Position numbers and translations under genes: made by a program. The notes beneath the pieces were generated by a model. It did not search any database and had not been told where the DNA came from. It was given only the letters and a program-made list of their open reading frames with translations. This document shows, piece by piece, positions 35,303 to 47,481 of a stretch of DNA of 64,000 bases. This stretch comes from Nelumbo lutea (lineage: Eukaryota; Streptophyta; Magnoliopsida; Proteales; Nelumbonaceae): NCBI GenBank assembly GCA_022828595.1, contig JAKGHH010000006.1:12644499-12708498 (forward strand), given 5' to 3'. The first letter of the stretch is position 1; every line of letters starts with the position of its first letter.

Positions 35303-35402
35303 NNNNNNNNNNNNNNNNNNNNNNNNNNNNNNNNNNNNNNNNNNNNNNNNNNNNNNNNNNNNNNNNNNNNNNNNNNNNNNNNNNNNNNNNNNNNNNNNNN
35401 NN
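35303..35402. other. Assembly gap (100 N)
   Basis: Exactly 100 N, the usual placeholder for a gap of unknown size. The sequence left of it matches up to 40680 in copy B, and the sequence right of it matches from 30026 in copy A. The two contigs therefore end inside the same element family with a 5.3 kb overlap in content. Confidence 0.98.
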
Positions 35403-35462
35403 TTAGTTATTTATTTTCTTTTGTGAATATTGGCATTTTTTTGCTTTGACCTTTAACAGTTT

Positions 35463-37595
35463 ATGACAAGCAGACCTGAACTGGAAGAGATCCTTTACGA
35501 CCCGGAGATTGAACGGACTCTCCGTGTCCGTTTGAGAGCTGCTAAGCAAGTCAGACAAGAAGCACAAGAAATGGCTGAACAAAGAACTATGATGGATTAT
35601 GCCAAGCCTACCCTCACCGGGACTGTCTCCAGCATTATCAGGCCAACTATTGCTGCCAATAACTTCGAAATTAAACCGGCCATAATCCAAATGATACAAA
35701 ATACGGTTCAGTTTTGTGGTATGGCCCATGAGGATCCGAATGCCCATATTGCTAACTTCTTGGAAATCTGTGACACCTTCAAACACAATGGGGTAAGTGA
35801 TGATGCCATCCGGCTGAGGTTATTCCCATTTTCTTTGAAGGATAAAGCCAAAGCTTGGTTGAACTCATTACCGGCAGGATCTATAGCCACATGGGACGAA
35901 ATGGCCAGCCGTTTTCTCTCTAAATATTTTCCCCCTTCTAAAACTGCTAAAATGAGGAATGACATCACTACTTTTTTCCAGCAAGAGGGGGAATCTTTAT
36001 ATGAGTCATGGGAACGATACAAGGAGCTGTTAAGGAGAGTTCCTCACCATGGCCTCCCCATTTGGCTGCAAGTGCAGACTTTCTATAATGGTCTTACTGA
36101 CTCAAATAAGACCATATTAGATGCTGCAGCCGGAGGATCCATAAATAATAAAACTCCTGAGGTTGCCCATGCACTTATTGAGGAAATGGCAGCCAACAAT
36201 TATCAATGGCATTCGGAAAGGACTCAAACTAGGAAGCAGCAAGGCTTGCATAATGTTGACACTTATACAGCACTAGCTGCACAAATAGGAGCACTCAGTA
36301 AAAAAATAGATGAAATGCAGATAGCTGCCATGCATGTGCAGCCTCTTAATTGTGAATTGTGTGGGGGAGGCCACATCAGTACAGACTGCCAAGTTGGCAA
36401 TCAGTTCAGACCATCTACTGAACAAGTTGACTATGTCAGCAATTCGTCAAGACAGCAGGGTTACCAGAGTCACCATACTTTTCATCCAGGATGGAGGGGA
36501 CATTCAAACCAGTCCTGGCCAAATCAGCATATTTCCAAGCCGTTCCACCAGACTTATCATCAGCCTGAACCGAAATCCAATTTGGAGGAACTGATGACAA
36601 AATTTATAGCAGGTGCAGAAACTAGGTTCCAGAACCAGGAAGCCTCAATCAAAAACCTGGAAAACCAAGTGGGGCAATTGGCACAATTAATCTCTTCCAG
36701 ACTGCCGGGAACTCTTCCAAGCAACACTGAAGTGAATCCACGAGAGCAGGTGCAAGCTATTACCTTAAGAAGTGGAAAAGAGTTGCCTGAGGTAGAAAAG
36801 AAGAATTGGGCTGAACCCAAGGCAGAAACAAGCCTTGGAACCAGACAACAGAAGACGGAACAACCAGAAGCACAACAAGGGATGCACCAACAACCACAAG
36901 TTCCATTCCCTAACAGGCTGAAGCAACAAAAATTGGAGAAGGAATTTGGTAAGTTTCTTGAAATATTTAAAAGTTTACATATTAATATTCCTTTTGCTGA
37001 TGCTTTAGCCCAGATGCCACACTATGCAAGGTTTTTGAAGGAATTATTGGCAAACAAAAGGAAACTGGGAGATGTGGCTACAGTTGCATTAAATGAGGAA
37101 TGTTCTGCTATCCTTCTGAACAAGCTGCCTCAGAAACTCAAAGATCCAGGGAGTTTCACTATTCCTTGTACCATTGGCAGTTTAAAAATTGAAAAAGCTT
37201 TATGTGACCTGGGAGCTAGCATCAATTTAATGCCATATTCTATCTTCAAGAAATTGGGGTTGAATGAACCCCAACCCACTAGAGTGGCATTACAATTGGC
37301 TGATAGATCCATTAGACATCCTAGGGGGATCATAGAAGATGTGTTAGTTAAAGTTGACAAATTCATTTTTCCAGTTGATTTCATTGTGTTAGACATGCAA
37401 GAAGATGTGGAGGTCCCGCTTATCCTAGGGAGACCTTTCCTGGCTACCGGGAAAGCAATGATTGATGTCCAACAAGGACAACTCAGCCTTAGGATACAAG
37501 ATGAGGAGATAATTTTTAAAATGTCTGATGCTATGAAACATGCACCCTCTAGTGATGAACATTCTTGTTTAAAGATTGAAATGCCATTGAATTGA
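35463..37595 (+). CDS. Athila copy B gag-protease, open frame
   Basis: An intact 710-codon frame from ATG 35463. The gag body (retrotransposon gag domain) fills about residues 1-270, with GMAHEDPNAHIANFLEICDTF and the LKDKAKAWLNSLP segment. The zinc knuckle CELCGGGHISTDC is near residues 297-309, followed by a Gln/Pro-rich linker. The aspartic protease has its catalytic DLGAS near residue 581 and LILGRPFL about 70 residues later. The product would form the particle and process itself. The natural frame should go on into RT; here it leaves the frame after 37556, where the sequence turns error-rich, and stops at 37595. This is the best gag in the window. Confidence 0.9.
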   Translation: MTSRPELEEILYDPEIERTLRVRLRAAKQVRQEAQEMAEQRTMMDYAKPTLTGTVSSIIRPTIAANNFEIKPAIIQMIQNTVQFCGMAHEDPNAHIANFLEICDTFKHNGVSDDAIRLRLFPFSLKDKAKAWLNSLPAGSIATWDEMASRFLSKYFPPSKTAKMRNDITTFFQQEGESLYESWERYKELLRRVPHHGLPIWLQVQTFYNGLTDSNKTILDAAAGGSINNKTPEVAHALIEEMAANNYQWHSERTQTRKQQGLHNVDTYTALAAQIGALSKKIDEMQIAAMHVQPLNCELCGGGHISTDCQVGNQFRPSTEQVDYVSNSSRQQGYQSHHTFHPGWRGHSNQSWPNQHISKPFHQTYHQPEPKSNLEELMTKFIAGAETRFQNQEASIKNLENQVGQLAQLISSRLPGTLPSNTEVNPREQVQAITLRSGKELPEVEKKNWAEPKAETSLGTRQQKTEQPEAQQGMHQQPQVPFPNRLKQQKLEKEFGKFLEIFKSLHINIPFADALAQMPHYARFLKELLANKRKLGDVATVALNEECSAILLNKLPQKLKDPGSFTIPCTIGSLKIEKALCDLGASINLMPYSIFKKLGLNEPQPTRVALQLADRSIRHPRGIIEDVLVKVDKFIFPVDFIVLDMQEDVEVPLILGRPFLATGKAMIDVQQGQLSLRIQDEEIIFKMSDAMKHAPSSDEHSCLKIEMPLN

Positions 37596-40500
37596 CATTT
37601 GATGAATGCTATCCAGGTAAGTAGAATAACTGATCCTCTTGAACTCTGCCTCCAGCAGGGAGACTTTGAAGAAGCAGAAAATGAAAAAATAAACATCATG
37701 ATAAGAATAACTGAACGATTAAGTTCAATTCAAGGGAAAGGGGGTGTTTTTTAAATTAGAGAACTTAGGCAAATTGCCAGGACCATCAGGTAAGCCATCA
37801 CCCCAAGAACCCCCCACCCTTGAACTGAAGCCAATTACCATCCCCACATTTAGAGGAAATGCCTTTCGCTTAATGAACCATCAGATTTCCCCGTGATAAT
37901 TTCCGCAGCACTGAATCCCTTACAAAGAGAAACCATTATTAAGAGTGCTGCGGGAACACAAAAAGTGGCTATAGCTTGGAAGGTAGAAGATATCAATAGG
38001 CATTAATCCATCAATCTGCTGCACAGAATTTTGATGGAAGAGGACAGGCAAGCCTTCCGTTACAGCCCCAAAGGCGCCTGAATCCCAACATGAAAAGAAG
38101 TGGTAAAGGCTGACATATATTAAGTTGTTTAGATGTTGGGATCAATTTATCCTTATTTCTGATAGTTCTTGGGTAAGCCGCTGTGCAAGTTGTGCCCGAA
38201 ATAAGGGGTACGACTGTTTGTCCAAATGAGAAAAAAATGAACTCAATCGCCTACTAATAGAACCATTACCGGATGGCATGTGTCGCTATTGACTATCAGA
38301 AAATTAAATGAAGCCACCCGGAAGGACCATTTCCCTCTCCCATTTATCGGATCAAACTGTTGGAGAGCCTAGCCGGGCGTGAGTCTTATTGTTTCTTGGA
38401 TGGATATTCAGGGTATAACCAGATACCAATTGCAGCCAGAAGATCACGAAAAGACCACTTTTACTTGCCCAATTAATGGAACCTTTGCATACCGACAGGA
38501 TGCCCTTTGGGTTTTATTGCAATGCCCCAGCAACCTTTCAGCGATGTATGATTGTCTATATTTTCTGATATGGTTGAAAAATTTATTGAGATCTTCTATG
38601 TGATGAATTTTTCAGTTTTTGGCTCTTCGGTGTGATTGCAATGTTTGGAATAATCTGGAACAGGTGCTTAACTAGATGTAAAGAAACACAATCTTGTGTT
38701 GAATTGGGAGAAATGTCAATTTTATGGTGCAAGAAGGCATAGTGCTTGGACACAAGATCTCTCAAAGAGGTATAGAAGTCAACAAGGCCAAAGTGGAGGC
38801 CAAATGTGAAATTACCAACCCCAACATCTTTGTTCGTTCTTTGAGAAGTTTCTTAGGACATGTCGGATTCTATAGAAGGTTTATTAAAGATTTCTCAAAA
38901 ATTTCCAAGCCATTATCTACCTTGCTTCAGAAAGAAGTGCCTTTTGAATTTTTCAACTGAATGATCTTTCATGCTTTCACACTTCTTGAAAGACAAATTG
39001 ATCCATGCACCTTATCATGGTAAGCATCCAGCTTAGACTCTCCCATTTGACTTGATGTGTGATGCGAGTGATTATGCTATAAGGAGTTGTTTTAGGACCA
39101 AAGAATGGAACAAACATTTTCAGCCAATTTACTGAGGCTAGCAGAACCTTGACTGGACCCCATACTCAATTAACACCACCACAAAAAAGGAGCTGTTAGC
39201 AGTAATGATTGCACTTGATAAGTTTCGTTCAATATCTGATATTATCCAAGGTTGTTTTGTCCACAACAGATCACTCGGCATTAAGGCAACTTGCTTACCA
39301 AGCAAAACTCAAAACCAAGAACTGATAAGGTGGATCCTTTTATTGCAAGAGTTTTGACATTGAGATTAGAGACCTGAAGGGTGCCTGCAAACCTGGCTGC
39401 TGAACCATCTCTCCCGGTTGGACATCGGTAAGCTAAAAAGAGGAGAATAACCAGCAAACACTTCGAGAAGAATTTTCCGGATGAGCAGTTGTACTTCAAT
39501 ACAGAAATACTCATATCCTTGGTAAATTGCTTGGATTTTGCCTAATTATCTAGCTGCACAAGTCCTTCTTCCTAACCTTTCATATCAATCAGAAAAAGAA
39601 AATTCTTTTCTGATGTAAAATACTAATCTGTGGGAGGAACCATTTTTGTCTAAGAATTGTGTGCAGATCAGATGCATAAGGACGATGTGTCCCCGAGGAG
39701 GAGATGGAGTCGGTAACTGCCCATTTTTGCCATGATAAAGAAGCAGGAGGTCATTTTGGAGCTAGTCACACTGCAGCCAAGGTTTTGCAATCAGGTTTTT
39801 ATTGGCCCAGCACTCTTCAAAGATGCCCATCGGTATGTGGTCCACATGTGACAAATGCCAAAGATAGGGAAACATTTCCCGACGGAATGAAAAAGCCCTT
39901 TCCAATATTTTAATCTGTGAAATCTTGAATGTTTGGGGTATAGATTTCATGGGACTTTTCCCGAATTCTTTTTTGGGGAATAAGTACATCCTCGTTGCAG
40001 CTGACTATGTATCCAAATGGGTAGATAGCCATGGCTTTACCCACAAATGACTCAAGAAGGGTAGTAGCACTTCCGTAAAGAAGCTATTCTTCCGATTTTG
40101 GCACTCCGCGAGCCTATATAATTAGTGGATAAGGGGAACTCACTTCTGCAATAGCCAATGTTGAGAAGTAAGTGCAGAAATATGGAATTACACATAAATT
40201 AGCTACCCCTTATTCACCCTCAAACCAGTGGCCAAGTGGCGAGTGGCCTAACAGGGAACTCAAAAGAATTCTGGAAAAAGACCGTAGCAGCCGCCAGAAA
40301 AGATTGGTCCATCAAATTAGATGATGCATTATGGGCATACAGAAATGCATTTAAGACACTGTATTTGGTTATGTCCCCCTACAGATTAGTCTTTGGTAAG
40401 AGCATGCCATTTACCCAGTTGAATTGGAACACAAGGCCTTTTGGGCTCTTCAATTCTTAAATATTGACATTCAGGCCACAGGGGCTTAAAAGGCGGTTGC

Positions 40501-40850
40501 ATATTGAATGAATTGGATGAAATTCAGACTAACCACCTATGAGAAATGCCAAAGTTTATAAAGAAGATGAATATAAAAACTGGCATGATAAAAACTTGCC
40601 TGAGGACGGGACTTTTATGTATGCCAACAGGTATTGTTATAGTAATTCCATCTCCGCTTGTTTCCAGGTAAGCTGAGATCCAGGTGGTTCTGGACCCTTT
40701 ACCAGTTCACAGGTTTTTCCCCATGGGGCTATAGAAATCACCCACCCGGTTCATGGGCACGTTTAAAGTAAATTGGTCAGCGCCTGCTAACTCATATTTT
40801 ATGGGCAGTACTGTACCCCCTCACATCCACTGTTTTTTATCTATGATATA
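37596..40850 (+). pseudogene. Athila copy B RT-RNase H-integrase, indel-ridden
   Basis: Collinear with copy C from the protease tail to the integrase end (about 63570 down to 60570). Only short frames survive, such as 38724-38960 ([15 protein letters not shown]...[17 protein letters not shown]). Single-base insertions at runs and between runs occur every 10-30 bases. It shares C-specific bases, among them GATGTTGGG, CGTGAG and a TAG near 39032 in place of TGG. I infer that the damage is sequencing error laid over the same locus as C and not ancient decay. Confidence 0.8.
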
Positions 40851-41043
40851 ACCAATAATCTCTTATGCTTGCTCATGAACAAGGTTTAAGTGAATCTTTT
40901 TGTCATTTACTCTTTTTAGAATATTTAAGTTACGTAAAATAAAGATGCTTTTCTCAAAATCACAATTCTTAAAGGACTCAGTTTCATCATTTTCTTTTTT
41001 CTTTCAAGTTTGCTCTAGCAAGTGTGGCTCTCTAACACTACGA

Positions 41044-41059
41044 ACATTGAGGACAATGT
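41044..41059 (+). other. ACATTG/CAATGT inverted repeat in copy B 3' region
   Basis: ACATTGAGGACAATGT, six-base arms with a four-base loop, followed at 41067-41079 by AAGTGGTGGGGGA. It is the same arrangement as in the old element and copy C. Confidence 0.65.
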
Positions 41060-41566
41060 TTCTCTCAAGTGGTGGGGGAGTGAGCCCGAGGATAGGGTAT
41101 GAGGGGTTGAAACCATGCATCTCAGGCACGCCCAACACACATATGCAGGCAATGACATAAACCAAAAACAAAAACAAAAAAAAAAGACTTGAACCCCTCA
41201 AGTTCATTACTATTTATTTGATGATTTTTTTTAAGAAGGAATTCAAACGAGTTGAAGGGAGACCGATGTACTTGTTAAGTTTATTATTCTTGTGAATGAC
41301 CCAATTTGATATTATGCAATGAGAAAAGGGGAGCTGAATATGCCTTCCAACATGACTAGCCCTAACTTCCTTCATGTGTATGGAAGCCCTTGATTTTTCA
41401 TTGTTAATGGTAAAGAGAAGCTAGTGCACATCTGATAGCTGCTAATTGCTTGCAGTTCAATTAATTGCAAAGAAGGACAAAAGCCCAAATTGACTCCGCT
41501 ATTTTGAGTTGCATAGTAACAACTAGCAGCTCAGAACATGAGTCCTACCTCAAATAAGTGACCAGT

Positions 41567-41721
41567 GTGAGATGGAGCATAAGATGCACTCACACCAAAA
41601 AAAAAAACAAAAAATAAAAAAAAAGAGTAGAAAAAGTGTGAGCTGGAGCATAAAATGCACTCACTGTGCACCGAAAAGAAAAAAAAAAAAAAAGGTGAGA
41701 TGGAGCCCTAAATGCACTCAC
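41567..41721 (+). repeat. Three-copy 27-base hairpin array (copy B)
   Basis: Units at 41567-41593, 41638-41664 and 41695-41721, separated by A-rich spacers. In element orientation each begins GTGAG, contains GCATAA(A/G)ATGC (the third is damaged) and ends CTCAC. It is the counterpart of 59750-59895 and 25597-25765. Confidence 0.8.
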
Positions 41722-42111
41722 CCCTTAGAAATAAGTAATTGTGGTGACAACCGAGGTTCAAAGGGGAACTCTAAAGTTGAACTCTCAATTGAGATTTAGT
41801 TTACAGATGTGAAACTTAGTGAAATTTGATTATTACCTTTGACAATTAAGGAGCTGATTTATATATGAATTTAGGAGTGAAGGCTAGACTATGATGAAAT
41901 TCATATTCTCGCTTTCCTCGGATCTGATACATCATCTTAAATGGTAATTCGTACAAGAAAGAAAGAAGTTGAAGCACTTACAAAAGTTGCCCTGACTACT
42001 CAATGTCATTTCTATCTTAAAAAGTTCACCAGGTAAATGGTGAGCACAAAAAGGGGGGAATGTTTAAGTTTATGGCTGATGTATTTGGCTTGGAGGACAG
42101 CCAAAAGCTTT

Positions 42112-42127
42112 AAGGTGGTGGGGGATT
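42112..42127 (+). other. Polypurine tract of Athila copy B
   Basis: AAGGTGGTGGGGGATT, two bases before the LTR start at 42130. Copy C has AAGTGTGGGGGTATT at the same place. Confidence 0.7.
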
Positions 42128-42129
42128 AT

Positions 42130-43823
42130 TGATGAACTTACAATTTATCTATAATTTTTGAAGGACTTTAGCATGGATTTTTAATGCCTGGTTTTTATTA
42201 ATTTTTTCCTTAATTTAGCTTAATGCTGAAGAATAGTTTCAGGGAATAATCAATCCAAGAAAAGGAAGGAAAAAGGCAAGAAAAGAAGGTTCAAAAAGAC
42301 CAAATTTCACAAGTCTACCAGCCCGGTCGTGGAAGCAAAAGAGAGAGCACTTCCGGGCCAAATAAGAGCAAGTGAATTCCTTGAGAAAACCCAAGAAAAT
42401 ACCCTAGCTATGAGGAGAATTCGGCCAGGCAAGGAAGGCCATTTTTTAGAACGCAAATGAACAGCCTAGAGTGTAGCCCACATGAGCTCCAAAAGCAAGC
42501 TAAGGTTGTAGTCCAAATATGCAGCCTAAAGGGAGCTAGGGGCGGCAACTTCTAGGAGTTTCTTGAAGAGAAGGAGGGAGCACTCTAGAAGGTTCATGAG
42601 GGGTGTAATACCACGCCCATTCTCAAGAGGCTTCAAGACAGGGGCAAGCGCCCCCGTGAACAACTATATCAGGAGGCCTCTAGGAGGGGAGAAATTTGTT
42701 CACTTGCTTGAGAGGACGGCTCTCCCACTCTGAGAGGTTCGGCCACCTTGAGAGAAGCGAAGAGAAGAAGGCGAGGCGCAAGGAGAAAGAAGAAGAAGGG
42801 CTGAAAGGAAGTTCAAGACAAGCAAGCTAGAAGAAGAAAGTGAGTTTCGAATTGAGAGTTTGGTGATTCAAAGGATCTTCTGGTAATAAAATCATTTGTA
42901 GTTTCATTCTCTTTTGATTTGAATTCAGATTTATTAGTTAATATGTTTTCTTTCTTCTTTCTCCTTGTTTCCATTCTTTCTCGATGTATTTCAGCTTCAA
43001 TAAAATTTTTCAGTTCAGCAATCTAATTCTTTTTTGATTCATTCAAATGGTCCATGCAATGTAAATTTGAAGTTTCTTGAATAAGGGTTGTGATTGGTAG
43101 ATTAATTCGGCCAACTTAACCTTCAAAAAACTCAGATTTGAATTCTCAGATCTGAGATTGCAAGATCTGAATTGCTTGAAAGAGAATTCCAGATCTGCCA
43201 GATTTTCAGATTGGGTCGAATTTAATCTACAGCTTGGAATTCCTAGAGTTGCTTGAGAGAGACTCTAGGAATTCAGATCTACTATTCAGAGAACTGAATT
43301 GAGGTGGCAGGTTAGAGATAACTTGCACAATTCAGTTGGTGATCAAAAAATTCAGATTTGAATTGATCGCCTTAGAAGTGTTTTGGAAGAAATGCATGCA
43401 TGGGGTATTAGATTCTTGCCTAGAGAGTAGAAGAGGACCGTCACTTCATGCATAGGATGAACATGCGCTTGAGAGAGGCTGTTCATGACCTTAGGGGTTT
43501 CACCAAACAAAGGGCTCAATCATGATTTCTTAGAAAATGATCCAAATTGATAGATTGCTGAATTCTGAGATTGACATTTACTGCTTACTCTTCTAACCCT
43601 GAATTGAAGGCAATTGGACCAATGATTTAGATAGATTTTTAATTTAGGATTTCTTAGCTTTCATTAGAGTTTTGATTTATTTGTTTGATCAGATAAGAAG
43701 TGTTCAATTTAAGTATTGGTTAATTGTTTTCCTAAATCCTCATGGGAACGATACTTCACTCATTAACTTTATTACTTGAACGGCTAGTGCACTTGCTAGT
43801 GTCACAATGAGCAACCACATCCA
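42130..43823 (+). repeat. 3' LTR of Athila copy B (with excess insertions)
   Basis: Starts TGATGAACTT and ends at ACATCCA, against ACATCA in copy C. It is 1694 bases long where A has 1611 and C has 1609, a net gain of about 5% spread as single bases. Its TATA box is damaged (CTATATCAGG near 42664). Confidence 0.85.
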
Positions 43824-45120
43824 CTATGCGGCCATTCAACTTTTGAACCTCCTTCAACTTCCAGGTGGGTTTCATATCTAAAATGGGCTTAAATTTTTTA
43901 TTTGGGGTTGGCCTCCGTGGCCGGCATCGGTTAACGATGTAGTCCTAGGAACTTGCCCGAGGTCACACTCGAACACACATCTTGTTTGGGTTCAGTTCTG
44001 TCATGTTAAACTTACGCAAAATTTCAAAAAGCAGAGTGCAAATCTTGCATTAATTCATGTGAAGAATTGAAGTTTTTGACGACGCATGACGTCTACATAG
44101 CATTCAAACTTTTCTACCGATTAACGGCGCAGAACAAACTTATTTACATGCCTTGGGAGGTTGCCCCTGCGTTTTTCAACCCGAAGGGCATAACCTTGTC
44201 GACAGTAAAGGCCGACTTCTATGATGAAGGCCAGTCTTTTCTTCATCCCACCAAGGTAATGCTAGATCTAGTTATAGCCCGAATAAGGTGTCCAAGAAGC
44301 TTAGCCAAGCTCCGTGCCCTAAGGTTGCGTCCACCAATCGGCTCAATTCTGGGGAGTGGAGAAGCAGTCTTTTGGGCAAGCCCGGTTCAGGGTGTGTAGT
44401 CGAACGCACATGAGCGCCACTTTGCGTTGGCCTTCCTTACCAGGATGGGGTTGGCTACCCAACTCGGGTAGTGGACTTCTCTTATGAAGTTCAGTTGCAA
44501 AGAGGCTTTTTGACCTCCTCAACGATTGCTTTCCACCGCTTCGGGGCTAGGTTGGCGTTTCTTTAGTCTAACAGGCCTAACTAACAGGATTCAGTGTTCA
44601 GCTTGTGAGTTATGAGTTCGGGGTCTAAGTACCGAGCATGCTCTGCCGGGACCATCGCAAAAATCCTAAATTTTGAAGTAAGAAACTTACTAGTTTCTGA
44701 TTGTAGAGGTTCCTGGACGGAAGTGTCAATCTGAAGTATTCGGAGTTGGGTCTGCTGCTGAGGTCGGAACCACAGACGTTTTCATTCTATTGGCGTGGCT
44801 AGTTATTCGCCTTGCTCCATAGGCTGCTTCAGCTCCAGGTCATTGGCTACCTTGGTTTTTCCCTTCAGGCCGGTGATGGTAGCACTTACGGGACTCGAGC
44901 TGGTCGCCCCGCGCTACTCCGACACCGAAGTCAATTAAAGAACTTCATAGCCAAAATGGTAAGTGGAGACCACTGCCCATAGGACATGGGTGGATCGGTC
45001 AACCTACTATGGCAATTGTAGGGGGAGGGGTTGCGACAAGCAAGAAGTCGTGCTTTGAATCTGATCACACAAGGCCACATGCCTGACTTCCATAGGTGCG
45101 ACTTGTTGTATTTTCCCAAG
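43824..45120 (-). pseudogene. Tat left-arm protease-RT relic
   Basis: The minus strand reads in pieces the same RT as 56651-57754: a CVDYTDLNRACPKDCFSLPRID-like block opposite 44330-44430, the Y-S-G-Y-N stretch ended by TAG codons opposite 44260-44280, and the YVDD region near 44080-44100. Extra bases break it further than the right-arm copy. It has no coding value of its own. Confidence 0.7.
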
Positions 45121-47462
45121 GGGCCAGACTTCTTCTCTGCTGAAAAAGCCTAACCAAAGAAGTGTCTGCAGGCTTTAGCTCGATTCTCTGCAAACTGGAG
45201 CTGGTCAAATGCAACTTTAAAGAGGATTGTCAGCTGAGGTTCATGAGTCGAACGAGTCCATGCCTGAACTCAAAGTTGTTGACTCTTAGCTTTATTACGA
45301 GCATGTCGTCATGGGGATAGGTGGACTCCATCGCGCATCATCTTCTATGAAGAAAATTGGCTCTTCTGTCCTTGGCCGCTTTGGGGGTTCTACTCCTCCC
45401 GAGTGGCTCCACGAACCAAAGTCTGGAGCTGCTGCTGATGTGCAACCCGCGATGATAGAGCCTCCCAACTATCATGTGGATGGTTCCCCAGACTAGCCTC
45501 TCTCCGGAGAACCTCTGGCGGTTGGTCGGCCGACCTGCTACTGGACCTCGGGAGTAATCCTTACCGCGCTCCCTTGCCGGACCCTGTTTTATTACTATTA
45601 TTATTATTCTGTACAAATTTTCTTAGATACCTGCAACGGATGAGCTCTTCTATCTCATCGCGAAGGTTTTTACAACTCCCGGTATTGTGACCGTGAATCT
45701 TTGTTGAAAAACTGCAATACAAATTCTTATTTCTTTCATTAAGGATTCCCCCTCAGTACGGGGTGGCCACTTCACGTATGGGGCATCCTTGATCGCCATC
45801 AGGATTTCAAAGCCCGCTTTGCATTCAGTGGGGTGTAATCGGCTCGATCCGCTATAAGAGAGGTCTGAATAATTGACCTGGCCTTGCCCCTCGAGGCTGT
45901 GTCCTTTTTCTTTCAGCTGTCCTCCTTGAAACTGGAGAGCTCTCCTTCCCGCTTTCTTTTTTTGGGTGCGCCCTCGCCCTTTGGGTTGATCTCCTCTTTG
46001 GTGGCTATGAACCTATCCGCAAGCTTTCCAGGAACTTGGTTATGGTCGCTGGATGGTTGACCGACCATCGTGCCATTTTAAACTCTTTGTGTGCGCCTTT
46101 TCTTAGCTGCTGCAAAGGCATATGGCAGGGTCTGGTGCGGGTATCTATATACCAAGCATCGTTGAACCGCTTGATATAGCTTTCGGATGGATTCTCCCTC
46201 TTCTCTATAACATGCTGAGGAGACTTTCTTTAGTTCACAGGACAATGTCGCTTGCTAGTAACATAAGTGGGACGTGAAGGTTTGTGTAAACTGGTGCCCA
46301 AACTGCTTATTGACCCGGATGACCAAGTTCCGGTACCCACGTGCGGGCTGCTCCCCTAAAAGTAGTGGAGAAGGCAATGCACAATGCACGACTCACTGGC
46401 TCGTGCTAGGTGCATCTATGACTGGAAAGGCATCTACGTGATCATTTGGATCCAAACTGACCCGTCATACTTGTCAAGAGAGGGGAGCTTGAAGTCTTTG
46501 GGCATTGGGACTGTGAGGAGTTCGGGAGATAGGGGGGATGGCAACCAGAAGGAGGGGATCTTTGACTTTCGGTTGAGCTTACCTCTTCTTTTCCCATGAG
46601 CCTCGGACAAATCGTGGGTGAAAGATCGACGAGCTCGGTGGTGGCGTCTCTGTTTCTTGGTGGGCTTGGCGTTCATGTTGCTCAAAACTTCCCTTTTGGC
46701 CGTTTTTTGTTTCCGGAATGGGTTTTTTTCTGCGCCCGCGGAGTATCCTCAGTCTATAGGTGATGACTGTCGACAGAGGGGTCCTGCTTGGAGTCTATTG
46801 CCAGGGCCTAGAAATGATTCTCAAGGAGCGGGGTTTTAACTTTTGACTGCCGCGAGGTGAAGTAGACCTGGCCAGCTGGGGCCCTCCCCACCTATCCCCT
46901 GCAAGTGAGATCGGCCGGTAGTCAGCTCTTCTCTTGTGCTGCTCGTGGGGGGAGGCCAGGTTTTTTGAACAGGTTTTGGGGGACGCCGCTTCTTGGCGAT
47001 GAGACTTTAGCTTGCTCTGAGGCTGGGGTGTCGAGGCAAGAAACTGCGGCTACTGAAGTTGGAGGTTGAGGTAGCTGGGGGAACTGCTATTGACTAGCTG
47101 ATACTGGGAAACGCTAGTGTAGTACGTGTTGTATGATAGAGCATGAAGTTGCTGGAACTGTTCGCACTTTGGGCCCTGCATCGGCCCGCATCGAACCGCA
47201 TCAAGTCCTCCAGTTGGTTTGAGCTGGCGCTGGGGGCAACGCACCCGAAGGTTCGGTGAATGTCGCACCGACTATAGTAGGGAGTGGGGTGACGACCGGT
47301 GGCACTATGAGAGGCACATTCAAGCTAGGGATTCCGTCCGCTTAAGAGGGGGATTGGTGATATTGTCCGATATACGATAGTAGGAAGCTAACGGGCGTTG
47401 GATTGTTTCAAAGAAGGACAAAATGTTGAAAGCTTCAGAGAGAAAGGCCTTATTGAAGCGTA
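45121..47462 (-). pseudogene. Tat left-arm gag-protease relic
   Basis: Counterpart of 54285-56600. Minus-strand pieces include KQRRHHRARRSFTHDLSE near 46670-46580 and PMPKDFKLPSLDKYDGS near 46520-46470. The knuckle region (right arm 55940-55990) lies opposite 45620-45730, with damage. No continuous gag survives. Confidence 0.7.
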
Positions 47463-47479
47463 TTCCACAGACGGCGCCA
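47463..47479 (-). other. Tat primer-binding site, left arm
   Basis: The minus strand reads TGGCGCCGTCTGTGGAA, one base off the right-arm TGGCGCCGTCTGTGGGA. It lies two bases inside the LTR end. Confidence 0.75.
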
Positions 47480-47481
47480 AA

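Larger units (their letters stand above)
35403..43823 (+). mobile_element. Athila-type gypsy element, copy B (5' part lost in the gap)
   Basis: Starts in the leader just after the gap and runs through gag, protease, damaged RT-RH-IN, the 3' region and the 3' LTR, followed by CTATGCGGCC of a Tat element. At every position compared where A and C differ, B agrees with C, and both share the same 3' flank, so B and C represent the same insertion in inverted copies. From about 37556 onward small insertions are frequent; before that the sequence is clean. Confidence 0.85.

Noticed and set aside
41572..41799. Lys-rich frame over the hairpin array of copy B
   Set aside because: Translation of A-rich spacers and repeats; the same region in copy C gives a different product.
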